Positions 1-6,464 of a DNA stretch of 13,591 nucleotides are shown here, piece by piece (the stretch's first letter is position 1; every line of letters begins with the position of its first letter). Source of the DNA: JBGPFS01 sp041483455 (GTDB lineage Bacteria; Chloroflexota; Limnocylindria; Limnocylindrales; CSP1-4); NCBI GenBank assembly GCA_041483455.1, contig JBGPFS010000049.1:1-13591 (forward strand), given 5' to 3'. The notes under the pieces are model-generated. The model was not told the origin of the DNA. It was given only the letters and a program-made list of their open reading frames with translations, and made no database searches. Made by a program: the position numbers and the translations under genes.

Positions 1-17
1 CGACGCTGGCCCGTCGG

Positions 18-359
18 TCACCGACCGCTGCCGGCGAGCTTCTGGCAGCCGATGCAGTAGGCGGCCCAGGGCAGGGCCTCGAGTCGCTCGTCGGCGATCG
101 GTCCGCCGCACCTCAGACACCGGCCGAACAGCCCGGTGGCGAGGCGCCCGAGCGCTCCGTCGACGAGTTCGAGCTCCTTCTCGGCCTTCTCGCGGAGAGC
201 CAGATCGCGCTGTTGGGCGAAGACCTGGCTCGCCGCGGCAGCCTGGGATCCATAGGTCATCTGGCCCGGCGACTCGATGCCGACCTCGAGCTCCCCGAGC
301 AGCCGGGCTCGTTCGGCCTCGAGCGTCCCGCGGGCGGTCTCGACGAGCTGCGTGTCCAT
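18..359 (-). CDS. TraR/DksA-family C4 zinc-finger protein
   Basis: A 113-residue protein with an N-terminal half rich in Glu, Leu, Arg and Lys (about residues 5-75, predicted helical hairpin) and a C-terminal C4 zinc finger. Its cysteines are C81, C84, C102 and C105, in the family context RCLRCGGPI...ERLEALPWA.YCIGCQ. Known members bind the secondary channel of RNA polymerase and adjust transcription under stress or starvation; that role is inferred here. The coil region around residues 31-50 is Gln, Ala and Ser rich, and I do not see the acidic pair usually found at the DksA coil tip, so strict DksA activity is doubtful. The ATG at 357-359 lies 6 bases after a TAGCAT -10 box on the minus strand and has no Shine-Dalgarno, which supports this start and a leaderless mRNA. 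It is transcribed divergently from the YHS gene. Confidence 0.88.
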   Translation of the reverse strand: MDTQLVETARGTLEAERARLLGELEVGIESPGQMTYGSQAAAASQVFAQQRDLALREKAEKELELVDGALGRLATGLFGRCLRCGGPIADERLEALPWAAYCIGCQKLAGSGR

Positions 360-365
360 CCCCCG

Positions 366-371
366 ATGCTA
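366..371 (-). promoter_or_regulatory. -10 box of leaderless promoter for the TraR/DksA-like gene
   Basis: TAGCAT on the minus strand fits TANNNT and ends 6 bases before the ATG, so transcription should start at or next to the start codon. No good -35 match was seen. The same arrangement recurs at four other genes in the window, which strengthens the call. Confidence 0.55.
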
Positions 372-421
372 CGCTCACCGCGAGGTCGGCGTGGGTGCCC
401 GGCGGTCCTCGATCGGCCGGC

Positions 422-450
422 GCGACATCGGTCGGTCGCCGTCGTATCCT
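422..450 (+). promoter_or_regulatory. Possible promoter for the YHS-domain gene
   Basis: GCGACA at 422-427 matches four of six bases of a -35 box. A 17-base spacer separates it from TATCCT at 445-450. Start of transcription would be near 457, giving an untranslated leader of about 80 bases before the gene at 538. This is a weak match in a GC-rich divergent intergenic region. Confidence 0.35.
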
Positions 451-537
451 CCGGCCCAGGACCCCGGACGCCGCCCGGACCGGTCCGTTCGGGCGCCTGC
501 CTCCCCGGGCGCCGACCGAGCGAGGAGCGAACGCGCC

Positions 538-714
538 ATGGCGAAGACCGAGACCGATCCGGTCTGCGGGATGAAGGTCGACACCGAGACCTCGGAGCTC
601 CACCTTGAGCACGAGGGCAAGACCTACTGGTTCTGCGGCAAGGGCTGCCTGCTCGAGTTCCGGGACGACCCGCAGAAGTACCTCGACCCGAAGCACGTCA
701 CCCACGGGATGTGA
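538..714 (+). CDS. YHS-domain heavy-metal-binding small protein
   Basis: A 58-residue protein that is almost entirely one YHS domain: DPVCGM at residues 7-12, then GKTYWFCGKGC and F..DPQKY. Cys10, Cys33 and Cys37 are the likely metal ligands, with His22 and His25 nearby. YHS domains occur alone or fused to copper-exporting P-type ATPases and bind Cu, Zn or similar ions; which metal applies here is unknown. I chose the ATG at 538 because the domain starts directly after it and a GAGCGAGGAG Shine-Dalgarno-like stretch lies about 10 bases upstream. A longer in-frame reading back to 277 would add a low-complexity Arg/Pro-rich segment and overlap the divergent gene. It is probably cytoplasmic, as no signal peptide is present. 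Confidence 0.85.
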   Translation: MAKTETDPVCGMKVDTETSELHLEHEGKTYWFCGKGCLLEFRDDPQKYLDPKHVTHGM

Positions 715-771
715 CCGGCCGGCGGTAAGTCGCAGCTAAGAGCTTGCAGCCAGATTCAGCGCAGCCGGCTC

Positions 772-784
772 GCCGCCCGGCGGC
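772..784 (+). repeat. Small GC hairpin (inverted repeat) upstream of the small peptide gene
   Basis: GCCGC, loop CCG, GCGGC: a perfect 5-bp stem with a 3-base loop, 57 bases after the YHS stop and 47 before the GTG of the small peptide gene. It could be a weak terminator for the YHS transcript or a leader structure. No T-tract follows. In a sequence this GC-rich it could also be chance. Confidence 0.25.
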
Positions 785-831
785 TCGTCCCGGGACGGAT
801 CGCGGCTCATGGGGCACGCAGGAGGTTCTCC

Positions 832-987
832 GTGCGCTCCCTTCGCCCGCTCATCGCGCTTCTCGTGCTCGTGCTCGCGGCCAATGTCGGGGCGGCGAGT
901 GCGAACGCCCCACAGCGGCTGACCGGCCTGGGCCCATCAGCCCCGATCGGTGCGGCGTTCGGCCACGACGGTATCCGCTGGTGGTAG
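832..987 (+). CDS. Small secreted peptide, 51 residues, unknown family
   Basis: A GTG start at 832 is preceded by AGGAGG (820-825) at a 6-base distance, one of the strongest Shine-Dalgarno sites in the window. The product has a textbook Sec signal peptide: positively charged n-region (MRSLRP), a hydrophobic run of about 15 residues (LIALLVLVLAANVGA) and an AXA-type cleavage region (ASANA). The predicted mature part is about 26-28 residues, rich in Gly, Ala and Pro, and ends in IRWW before TAG at 985-987. A 9-bp hairpin at 1022-1043 follows, so the gene looks like an independent unit. It contains no cysteine and no known motif. I do not recognise a family. It could be a signalling, antimicrobial or envelope peptide, or the 5' remnant of a deleted secreted-protein gene. 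Confidence 0.55.
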   Translation: MRSLRPLIALLVLVLAANVGAASANAPQRLTGLGPSAPIGAAFGHDGIRWW

Positions 988-1021
988 CCGCCGCAGCCGC
1001 CTCGACCGAGGTGGCCGTCTT

Positions 1022-1043
1022 CCCGGCTGGCCTGCCGGCCGGG
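1022..1043 (+). terminator. Hairpin between the small peptide gene and ydcV (convergent)
   Basis: CCCGGCTGG pairs with CCGGCCGGG around a 4-base loop: 9 bp with one G-U wobble when read as plus-strand RNA, starting 35 bases after the peptide stop. Read from the minus strand, the wobble becomes an A-C mismatch, so it fits the plus-strand gene better. No T-tract follows. It lies 9 bases beyond the ydcV stop and could serve both convergent units. Confidence 0.4.
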
Positions 1044-1051
1044 GCTCGCCC

Positions 1052-1843
1052 TCAGCGTCCGCCGGCGACGCCCGTCGAGTCCGAGGCGAGGCGCTGGGCC
1101 ACGTAGACCGGCACCGCCGAGAGGAGCACGAGGAAGAGCGCCACGACATTCACGATCGGCCGCTGGTTCGCCTGGTGCAGGTGGTTGAAGATCCAGATCG
1201 GGATCGTTTCCTGCGTCCCGGCGGTGAACGTCGTCACGATGATCTCGTCGAAGGAGAGGGCGAACGCGAGCAGGCCGCCGGCGAGGATGGCCGTTCGGAT
1301 CATCGGGAAGGTCACGTGGCGGAAGGTCTGCCAGGTGTCCGCGCCGAGGTCCATCGACGCCTCCTCGATCGAGCGGGACGTCCGGCGCAGCCGGGCGACG
1401 ACGTTGTTGTAGACCACGACGATGCAGAACGTCGCGTGGCCGACCACGATCGTGAACATCGTGAAGCCGATCCCGGCCGTGTTGATCGTCGCGTTCAGGG
1501 CCATCCCGGTGACGATGCCCGGCAGGGCGATCGGGAGGACGAGCATGAACGAGACGGCGTCGCGGCCGAAGAACGAGAACCGGTGGACGGCGAACGAGGC
1601 CAGCGTCCCGAGGAGCAGCGCGATGGCCGTCGCCAGGAGACCCACCTCGAGCGACAGGATCAGGGCCTCGCGGACCGAGGCGTTGTCGATCGCCGCCCCG
1701 AACCATTGGGTGCTGAAGTGCTGGATCGGCCACGACTGAGCCCGATCGCCGTTGAACGCGTAGATCGCGATCACCAGCAGCGGCAGGTACAGGAAGGCGA
1801 GGATCGCGGCGGCGGCGGCCCGGAGGGCGAGGCGTCCCGTCAT
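1052..1843 (-). CDS. ydcV: ABC transporter permease, YdcV/PotC type
   Basis: A 263-residue inner-membrane permease with about six hydrophobic segments (roughly residues 8-30, 60-85, 98-120, 128-150, 185-205, 232-252). The cytoplasmic EAA loop that docks on the ATPase is clear: EEASMDLGADTWQTF at 160-174. Length is almost that of E. coli YdcV and PotC (264). From memory, the stretches GHATFC...YNNV, EASMDLGA and LLAFALSFDEIIVTTFTAG match YdcV especially well, so a YdcSTUV-type importer is preferred over PotABCD. It is the last gene of the four-gene minus-strand operon, only 4 bases after the ydcU stop, so translational coupling is likely. The substrate is inferred to be a polyamine such as putrescine or a related amine. 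Confidence 0.88.
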   Translation of the reverse strand: MTGRLALRAAAAAILAFLYLPLLVIAIYAFNGDRAQSWPIQHFSTQWFGAAIDNASVREALILSLEVGLLATAIALLLGTLASFAVHRFSFFGRDAVSFMLVLPIALPGIVTGMALNATINTAGIGFTMFTIVVGHATFCIVVVYNNVVARLRRTSRSIEEASMDLGADTWQTFRHVTFPMIRTAILAGGLLAFALSFDEIIVTTFTAGTQETIPIWIFNHLHQANQRPIVNVVALFLVLLSAVPVYVAQRLASDSTGVAGGR

Positions 1844-1847
1844 CGCG

Positions 1848-2738
1848 TCACAGGGCCTCGAAGGCGCCGAGGCGGCGGGCGATCAGCAGGTAGATCCCCA
1901 TGATCCCGATCGGGACGATGGCGAAGGTGGCCGCGAAGGGCACGTTGTTGGCCACGCCCTGGCTCTCGTAGATGACGTTGCCCAGGAACTGGCTGTTGGA
2001 GACGAGCTGCGGCGTGATGTAGTCGCCCAGGGTGAGGGCGAACGTGAAGATCGAGCCGGCGGCGAGCGCGGGCAGGACCAGTGGCAGGATGACCCGGCGG
2101 AACGTCGTCCCGCCCCGGGCGCCGAGGTCGGACGAGGCCTCCAGCAGTGAGCTCGGGATCCGCTCGAACCCGGCGAAGATCGGCAGGATCATGTAGGGCA
2201 GCCAAAGGTAGGTGAAGACGATCCACATCGAGACGTCAGAGAAGCCCGGGCTCTTGAGACCCACCACCCCGAGCAGCGCGTCCAGCGGTCCGCCCTGGGA
2301 GAGGATCACCCGCCAGGCATAGACCCGGACGAGATAGCTCGACCAGAGCGGGAGCAGGACGAGCATGAACAGGATCGGGCGCAGTCGGGCGGAAGCCACC
2401 CGGGCCATGTAGTAGGCGATCGGGAAGGCGAGGGCGATGTCGGCGATGGTGACCAGCCCGGCGATCGTCACCGTCCGCAGGACGATTACCCGGTTGACCG
2501 GATCGCCGACCAGGCGCTGGAAATTCGACAGGCTGAACTCCCGGACGACCTTCGAGGTGGCCGGGTCGAGGAACCAGAACGCGCTGACGAGCAGGACGGC
2601 GAGCGAGCCGAGATAGACGACCCCGAACCAGCCGAGCGGCGGGGTCAGCAGCCCGAGCAGCTGGACGCGCCGATGCCGGAACAGGGCGGCGAGGAGTCGG
2701 CGGCGGAAGCCGGGCGGAGCGATCGCGGTGGTCGTCAT
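1848..2738 (-). CDS. ydcU: ABC transporter permease, YdcU/PotB type
   Basis: A 296-residue permease with an N-terminal cytoplasmic tail (about 1-26), a first membrane helix near 28-55, a long loop, then a cluster of helices from about 85 to 290. The EAA loop is LLEASSDLGARGGTTF at 198-213. The stretches LLPLWSSYLVRVYAWRVIL and TYLWLPYMILPI are typical of the PotB/YdcU branch, which pairs with PotC/YdcV in a heterodimeric channel. E. coli YdcU is slightly longer (about 313). The ATG at 2736-2738 has no strong Shine-Dalgarno. It follows ydcS by 62 bases containing a strong hairpin, which may lower permease output relative to the binding protein. Its stop lies 4 bases before ydcV. Confidence 0.87.
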   Translation of the reverse strand: MTTTAIAPPGFRRRLLAALFRHRRVQLLGLLTPPLGWFGVVYLGSLAVLLVSAFWFLDPATSKVVREFSLSNFQRLVGDPVNRVIVLRTVTIAGLVTIADIALAFPIAYYMARVASARLRPILFMLVLLPLWSSYLVRVYAWRVILSQGGPLDALLGVVGLKSPGFSDVSMWIVFTYLWLPYMILPIFAGFERIPSSLLEASSDLGARGGTTFRRVILPLVLPALAAGSIFTFALTLGDYITPQLVSNSQFLGNVIYESQGVANNVPFAATFAIVPIGIMGIYLLIARRLGAFEAL

Positions 2739-2750
2739 CGGTTCAGGCTG

Positions 2751-2779
2751 CGGTGGGGCGCCTCAGCGACGCCCCACCG
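2751..2779 (-). promoter_or_regulatory. Intercistronic hairpin between ydcS and ydcU
   Basis: CGGTGGGGCG and CGCCCCACCG form a perfect 10-bp stem around a 9-base loop in the 62-base gap between the binding protein and the first permease. Similar hairpins after binding-protein genes in importer operons (malE-malF is the classic case) protect the upstream mRNA and let only part of transcription continue. That function is inferred here. No T-tract follows. Confidence 0.6.
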
Positions 2780-2800
2780 GTCGCGCACCTCCGCGCGAGT

Positions 2801-4084
2801 TCAGCCCTTGATCTGGGTCCAGGCCTGCGACCAGGCCGAGTAGTCGATGCAGGTCTTGGCGCGGGAGTCGCCGCAGTCCGCGAGGGGTGTCTTCCAGAAG
2901 CTGATCGCGTCGTAGAACGACTGGTCGGTGACGTGGTAGACGGTGCAGAAGTCCTTGACGGCATATGCGCCGTAGCCCTTGTCCAGGATGTCGCAGGCCT
3001 TCGGGTTGGCGGGGGCCTCGCCGAAGTACTCGGCGACCTGGGCCTGCACGGCCGGGGTGACCATCCAGCCCATCCACTTGTACATGCAGTTCGGGTGCTG
3101 GGCTTGGGCCGACATCATCCAGGTGTCCGCCCAGCCGGTCATCCCCTCGCTCGGCACGACGGCGTCGACCTTGACGTTGGATCCCTTGAGGGTGTTGACC
3201 TGGTACGGCCAGGTCGTGCCCACGACCGTCGTCCCGTTCGTGAAGTTGTCGATCTCATCGGTGTAGAGCGACCAGTACTTGCCGACCCACGGCCGCTGGG
3301 CCTTGAGCAGGCTGACGGCGGCATCGAACTGGGGCTGGGTCAGCTCGTACGGATCCGTGATCCCGAGGTCGGGCTGGTGGGCCTTGAGGTAGAGCGCCGC
3401 ATCGGCGATGTAGATCGGGCTGTCGTAGGCCGTGATCTTGCCCTGGTACGGCTTTGAGGCGTTGGCATCGAAGACGACGTTCCAGCTCGTCGGGGCCGGG
3501 CTGACGATGTCCGTCCGGTACATCAGGCTGTTTCCGCCCCAGCCATGTGAGACGCCGTAGTGCTTGCCGTTGACCGTGTTGTGAGCCGGCGACTGCAGGA
3601 ACGGCGCGATGTCCTTCCAGTCGGGGATGAGGTCCGGGTTGATCTCGGCGACGTCGCCGGCCGCGATGAGCCGGTTCGTCGCGTCGCCCGACGCGGAGAC
3701 GCCGTCGTAGACCGTGCCACCGCCCTGGCGCATCAGGGTGACCATCTCATCCGAGGTGTTGGCCGGCTTGAGGTTGACCTTGCAGTCTGGGTTGGCCGCC
3801 TCGAACGGGTGGACCCAGTCGTAGGCCGGCACGTTGCCTTTCGCCGGCACGTTCGAGCCGTCTTCGGCGTAGCCCGGCCAGATGATCAGGTTCAGCGAGC
3901 CCTCACCCTTGCCGATGGAGGTCGGCAGGTTCGACGTGGGCGCGGCGCTCGCGCTGGCCTCAGCGCTCGGGGCGGCGCTGGTCGCCGGCGCGCTCGACGG
4001 GGCGGCCGTGCCGGCGCTCCCCGTGCACGCTCCGGCGATCAGGCCGAGGGTCGCCAGCGCGGCGAGATACGATCGATGCCTCAT
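2801..4084 (-). CDS. ydcS: YdcS-type extracellular solute-binding lipoprotein
   Basis: A 427-residue lipoprotein. The signal peptide ends in the lipobox IAGAC with Cys20, followed by a Ser/Ala/Pro/Thr-rich tether to about residue 55. The folded domain starts near GSLNLIIWPGYAEDG and has YDWVHPFEAANPDCKV, SGDATNRLIAAGDV, NPDLIPDWKDI, GVSHGWGGNSLMYRTD, GWADTWMMSAQAQHPNC and YKWM. From memory these blocks closely follow E. coli YdcS (381 residues; the tether explains the extra length here). Type II periplasmic-binding fold; it captures the ligand outside the membrane and delivers it to YdcU/YdcV. E. coli YdcS is linked to putrescine and has also been reported to have polyhydroxybutyrate synthase activity; neither is shown here. 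The ATG has an excellent GGAGGAGGAG site immediately upstream, so it should be the most highly translated gene in the operon. The gap to ydcT is 19 bases. Confidence 0.9.
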   Translation of the reverse strand: MRHRSYLAALATLGLIAGACTGSAGTAAPSSAPATSAAPSAEASASAAPTSNLPTSIGKGEGSLNLIIWPGYAEDGSNVPAKGNVPAYDWVHPFEAANPDCKVNLKPANTSDEMVTLMRQGGGTVYDGVSASGDATNRLIAAGDVAEINPDLIPDWKDIAPFLQSPAHNTVNGKHYGVSHGWGGNSLMYRTDIVSPAPTSWNVVFDANASKPYQGKITAYDSPIYIADAALYLKAHQPDLGITDPYELTQPQFDAAVSLLKAQRPWVGKYWSLYTDEIDNFTNGTTVVGTTWPYQVNTLKGSNVKVDAVVPSEGMTGWADTWMMSAQAQHPNCMYKWMGWMVTPAVQAQVAEYFGEAPANPKACDILDKGYGAYAVKDFCTVYHVTDQSFYDAISFWKTPLADCGDSRAKTCIDYSAWSQAWTQIKG

Positions 4085-4103
4085 TGCTCCTCCTCCGTTC
4101 CGA

Positions 4104-5213
4104 TCACCCGCGGATCGGGAAATTGTGCTGCCGCTTCCAGACGAGCCGGACCGTGCGGCCCTGGGCCGCCAGCGCCTCCATCGAGGAGGTCGCCAGGTTC
4201 TGCTCGGTGACGACGAGCTCGCCTCCCTCGTCGAGCGCGACGACGTAGCGCGTCTCGGAACCCAGGTAGACGACGTCCCGGATCCGACCCGTGGCCGACG
4301 TCTCGTTGCCGTCCGTCGGCGCCTCCGGTGCCGTCAGGCGGATCTTCTCGGGCCGAACCGTGAACGTCCCGGCCGACCCGATGATTCGCTCCGCTGCCGG
4401 TCCCGTCAACAGGTTCGAGGTCCCCACGAAGCCGGCCACGAACCTCGTCGCCGGCCGCTCGTAGACGTCGGCCGGCGTGCCGACCTGCTCGATCAGGCCC
4501 TTGTTGAAGACGGCGATCCGGTCGCTCATCGTGAGCGCCTCCTCCTGGTCGTGGGTCACGTAGATGAACGTGATCCCGACCTGGTGCTGGATCGACTTGA
4601 GCTCGATCTGCATCTCCTCGCGGAGCTTGAGATCGAGCGCGCCGAGCGGCTCGTCGAGGAGGAGCACTCGCGGCCGGTTGACCAACGCCCGGGCGAGGGC
4701 GACGCGCTGGCGCTGGCCGCCCGACAGCTGGGATGGCCGGCGATCGTCGTAGCCGACGAGCCGGACCATCCGGAGTGCCTCGGCGACGCGGTCCTGGCGC
4801 TCGCGGCGGGCTACCTTCCGGATGACGAGGGCGTAGGCGACGTTGTCACCGACCGACATGTGGGGGAACAGGGCGTAGTCCTGGAAGACGGTATTCACGT
4901 CCCGCTCGAAGGGCGCCCGACGGCTGACATCCTCGCCGTGGAGGAGGATGCGGCCCGCGGTCGGCAGCTCGAACCCGGCGATCATCCGAAGCGTCGTGGT
5001 CTTGCCTGAGCCGGACGGTCCGAGCATCGAGAAGAACTCGCCATCCCGAACGTCGAGATCGATCCCGGCGACCGCCTCGATGTCCCCGAACCGCTTCCGG
5101 ACCGCCTCGAGCCGGACGGCCACGTCGCGCCCGGCGAGCCGGTCGGCGCGCCCACCGGTCGCCTGGGTCGGCGCTGTGTCGGCCGCGGGCTCGGGCGTCG
5201 TCGGGATGGCCAC
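4104..5213 (-). CDS. ydcT: ABC transporter ATP-binding protein, YdcT/PotA type
   Basis: A 369-residue ATPase that powers the importer. Motifs: Walker A GPSGSGKTT (65-73), Q-loop Gln111 in VFQDYALFPHMSV, signature LSGGQRQR (163-170), Walker B VLLLDEP (183-189), H-loop His221 in VTHDQEEALTMSDR. A C-terminal TOBE-type regulatory domain covers about 290-369. I chose the GTG at 5211-5213 because GGAGGAG lies a few bases upstream and upstream in-frame sequence is low-complexity and antisense to the divergent lipoprotein gene. The start leaves a 30-residue Ala/Thr/Pro-rich tail before the domain, so a slightly later start is not excluded. It is first in the operon, unlike the E. coli order with ydcS first. 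It probably uses the TTGACA promoter at 5285-5314. Confidence 0.9.
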   Translation of the reverse strand: MAIPTTPEPAADTAPTQATGGRADRLAGRDVAVRLEAVRKRFGDIEAVAGIDLDVRDGEFFSMLGPSGSGKTTTLRMIAGFELPTAGRILLHGEDVSRRAPFERDVNTVFQDYALFPHMSVGDNVAYALVIRKVARRERQDRVAEALRMVRLVGYDDRRPSQLSGGQRQRVALARALVNRPRVLLLDEPLGALDLKLREEMQIELKSIQHQVGITFIYVTHDQEEALTMSDRIAVFNKGLIEQVGTPADVYERPATRFVAGFVGTSNLLTGPAAERIIGSAGTFTVRPEKIRLTAPEAPTDGNETSATGRIRDVVYLGSETRYVVALDEGGELVVTEQNLATSSMEALAAQGRTVRLVWKRQHNFPIRG

Positions 5214-5284
5214 GCTTCTCCTCCGGCGTCGAACGCACGGTCGGCGCGGCGCGACGCGCCCGATCGGGTGTCCGGGACGGCCGC

Positions 5285-5314
5285 ACTGTGACCGCTCGCG
5301 AGGTCGGGTGTCAA
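5285..5314 (-). promoter_or_regulatory. Promoter of the ydcTSUV operon
   Basis: On the minus strand a perfect TTGACA (5314-5309) is followed after 18 bases by CACAGT (5290-5285), a moderate -10. Transcription would start near 5278, leaving a leader of about 65 bases before the GTG at 5213. The 10-base palindrome CCCGATCGGG at 5259-5268 lies in that leader and could be an operator. It is arranged back to back with the lipoprotein promoter. Confidence 0.45.
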
Positions 5315-5327
5315 GCGGAGAAGGCCC

Positions 5328-5333
5328 TAGACT
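5328..5333 (+). promoter_or_regulatory. -10 box of leaderless promoter for the cupredoxin-like gene
   Basis: TAGACT ends 6 bases before the GTG at 5340, the same geometry and hexamer as at 6453-6458. The TAG of the box is also an in-frame stop, so translation cannot start further upstream. Confidence 0.5.
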
Positions 5334-5339
5334 CGCGGC

Positions 5340-5972
5340 GTGCATCCGCGCCCCTGCATCATCCCTGCGGCGCTCCTCGCCGATCGCCTCGCCGATCGCC
5401 TCGCCGATGGCCTTGCCGTACCTCCGGCCGCCCGCCGGACCGGGCGGGCGATCGTCGCCTGTGCGCTCGGGCTGGTGGTCGCCGCGCTCGTCGCCGCCTG
5501 CGGCGGCAGCGTGCCGTCCCCGAAGCCGCCGATCGTGGCCGGGACGGCCGCCTCGCCGCGCGAGGTCAACCTGATCATGAAGGACTACAGCTTCCTGCCG
5601 GCCGTCCTCGACCTGGTTCCCGGCGAGACCGTGCTCCTCCACGTCATCAACGGCGGGCTCGAGGTGCACGATGCGATCATCGGTGCCGCGGCGGTCCAGG
5701 ATGCCTGGGCGGCGGCCGAGGCGGCCGTCGCGGGTGCGCCCCCCGGGCCGACGCCGGCGGTCAGCGTCCCGCCCGGGCTGGAGGGCCTGCGGATCGTCGC
5801 TCGCTCGGGCGAGCGGGTCGACGTGACCTGGATGGTCCCGGACGCGCCCGGGCCGGGGGCGTCGCCCATCCCGCTCGTCGTGGGCTGCCACATCCCGGGC
5901 CACTGGGAGAAGGGGATGCAGATCCCGGTCCGCTTCGTCCAGCCCGGCGATGCCACCGCCCCATCGTCCTGA
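5340..5972 (+). CDS. Cupredoxin-like copper-binding lipoprotein
   Basis: A 210-residue protein. Residues 1-36 are a long n-region with a repeated (R/L)LAD motif, 37-53 are hydrophobic, and LVAAC gives a lipobox at Cys54. The mature part has a split cupredoxin-like fold: EVNLIMKDYSFLP, VPGETVLLHVINGGLEVHDA with His110, then a variable Ala/Pro/Gly insert (about 118-145), then VVGCHIPGHWEKGM. Cys183, His188 and Met193 with His110 make a plausible type-1 copper site, so electron transfer or copper handling outside the membrane is likely. The GTG at 5340 is the first possible start after an in-frame stop and sits 6 bases after TAGACT. The n-region is unusually long for a lipoprotein signal, but I see no in-frame alternative ATG or GTG before the hydrophobic core. 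The 3' end lies inside a duplicated 35-base segment. Confidence 0.78.
   Translation: MHPRPCIIPAALLADRLADRLADGLAVPPAARRTGRAIVACALGLVVAALVAACGGSVPSPKPPIVAGTAASPREVNLIMKDYSFLPAVLDLVPGETVLLHVINGGLEVHDAIIGAAAVQDAWAAAEAAVAGAPPGPTPAVSVPPGLEGLRIVARSGERVDVTWMVPDAPGPGASPIPLVVGCHIPGHWEKGMQIPVRFVQPGDATAPSS
5373..5408 (+). repeat. 12-base tandem repeat, three copies, in the cupredoxin-like gene
   Basis: Three 12-base units ending at 5384, 5396 and 5408. The second and third are identical (CGCCTCGCCGAT) and the first differs at one base. In frame they encode LLAD, RLAD, RLAD, extending the n-region of the lipoprotein signal. Such a repeat could change copy number by slippage without breaking the frame. 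Confidence 0.8.
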
Positions 5973-6040
5973 GACCGGCCGCCGCCGCCCCATCGTCCGG
6001 CGACTCCACCGCCCCACCGTCCTGAGACCGGCCGCCGCCG
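5953..6040. repeat. Duplicated 35-base segment across the cupredoxin-like stop codon
   Basis: Bases 5953-5987 recur at 6006-6040 with one difference (T at 5964, C at 6017). The 18-base spacer begins with a third partial copy (CCCCATCGTCC). The first copy carries the stop codon of the cupredoxin-like gene; the second lies just before the fdxA promoter. It looks like a local duplication of the gene's 3' end. Confidence 0.85.
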
Positions 6041-6050
6041 GTGGTACCGT
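6022..6050 (+). promoter_or_regulatory. Promoter of fdxA with palindrome in the spacer
   Basis: CTGAGA (6022-6027, four of six -35 bases) is 17 bases from TACCGT (6045-6050). Transcription would start near 6057, 40 bases before the ferredoxin ATG. The spacer contains a perfect inverted repeat, ACCGGC-CGCC-GCCGGT, at 6027-6042. Lying between -35 and -10 it could be a repressor site, or the end-of-gene hairpin of the upstream transcript. Confidence 0.4.
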
Positions 6051-6096
6051 ACGAGCAGCGCGGGTCGGGTCCGCACCATCGCAGGAGAGATCACGA

Positions 6097-6384
<288 letters not shown>

Positions 6385-6408
6385 CGCGCATCGCCTGCGC
6401 AGCCCGGC

Positions 6409-6436
6409 GACCCGCCGCGCCCCGGCCCGGCGGGTC
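6409..6436 (+). terminator. Hairpin terminator after fdxA
   Basis: GACCCGCCG and CGGCGGGTC form a perfect 9-bp stem with a 10-base loop, 24 bases after the fdxA stop. No T-run follows (GTTCC), as is common in very GC-rich genomes, so it may pause polymerase or block exonucleases rather than act as a classical intrinsic terminator. Confidence 0.6.
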
Positions 6437-6452
6437 GTTCCGCGCCCCGGCC

Positions 6453-6458
6453 TAGACT
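6453..6458 (+). promoter_or_regulatory. -10 box of leaderless promoter for the BtuF-like gene
   Basis: TAGACT ends 6 bases before the ATG at 6465. No Shine-Dalgarno lies between. It would drive the BtuF-like gene and the methyltransferase as one transcript. Confidence 0.5.
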
Positions 6459-6464
6459 CCGGGG

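Noticed and set aside
950..1903. Plus-strand open frame of 317 codons opposite ydcV
   Set aside because: The product is a run of Arg, Asp, Glu and Gly without hydrophobic core; the opposite strand encodes a clear permease.
5373..5408. Three short direct repeats as a CRISPR or iteron array
   Set aside because: Units are only 12 bases, directly adjacent with no spacers, and in frame in a coding sequence.
5214..6017. N-terminal extension of the YdcT ATPase frame up to 6017
   Set aside because: The extra 268 codons are antisense to the cupredoxin-like gene and low-complexity, and a good Shine-Dalgarno and GTG exist at 5213.
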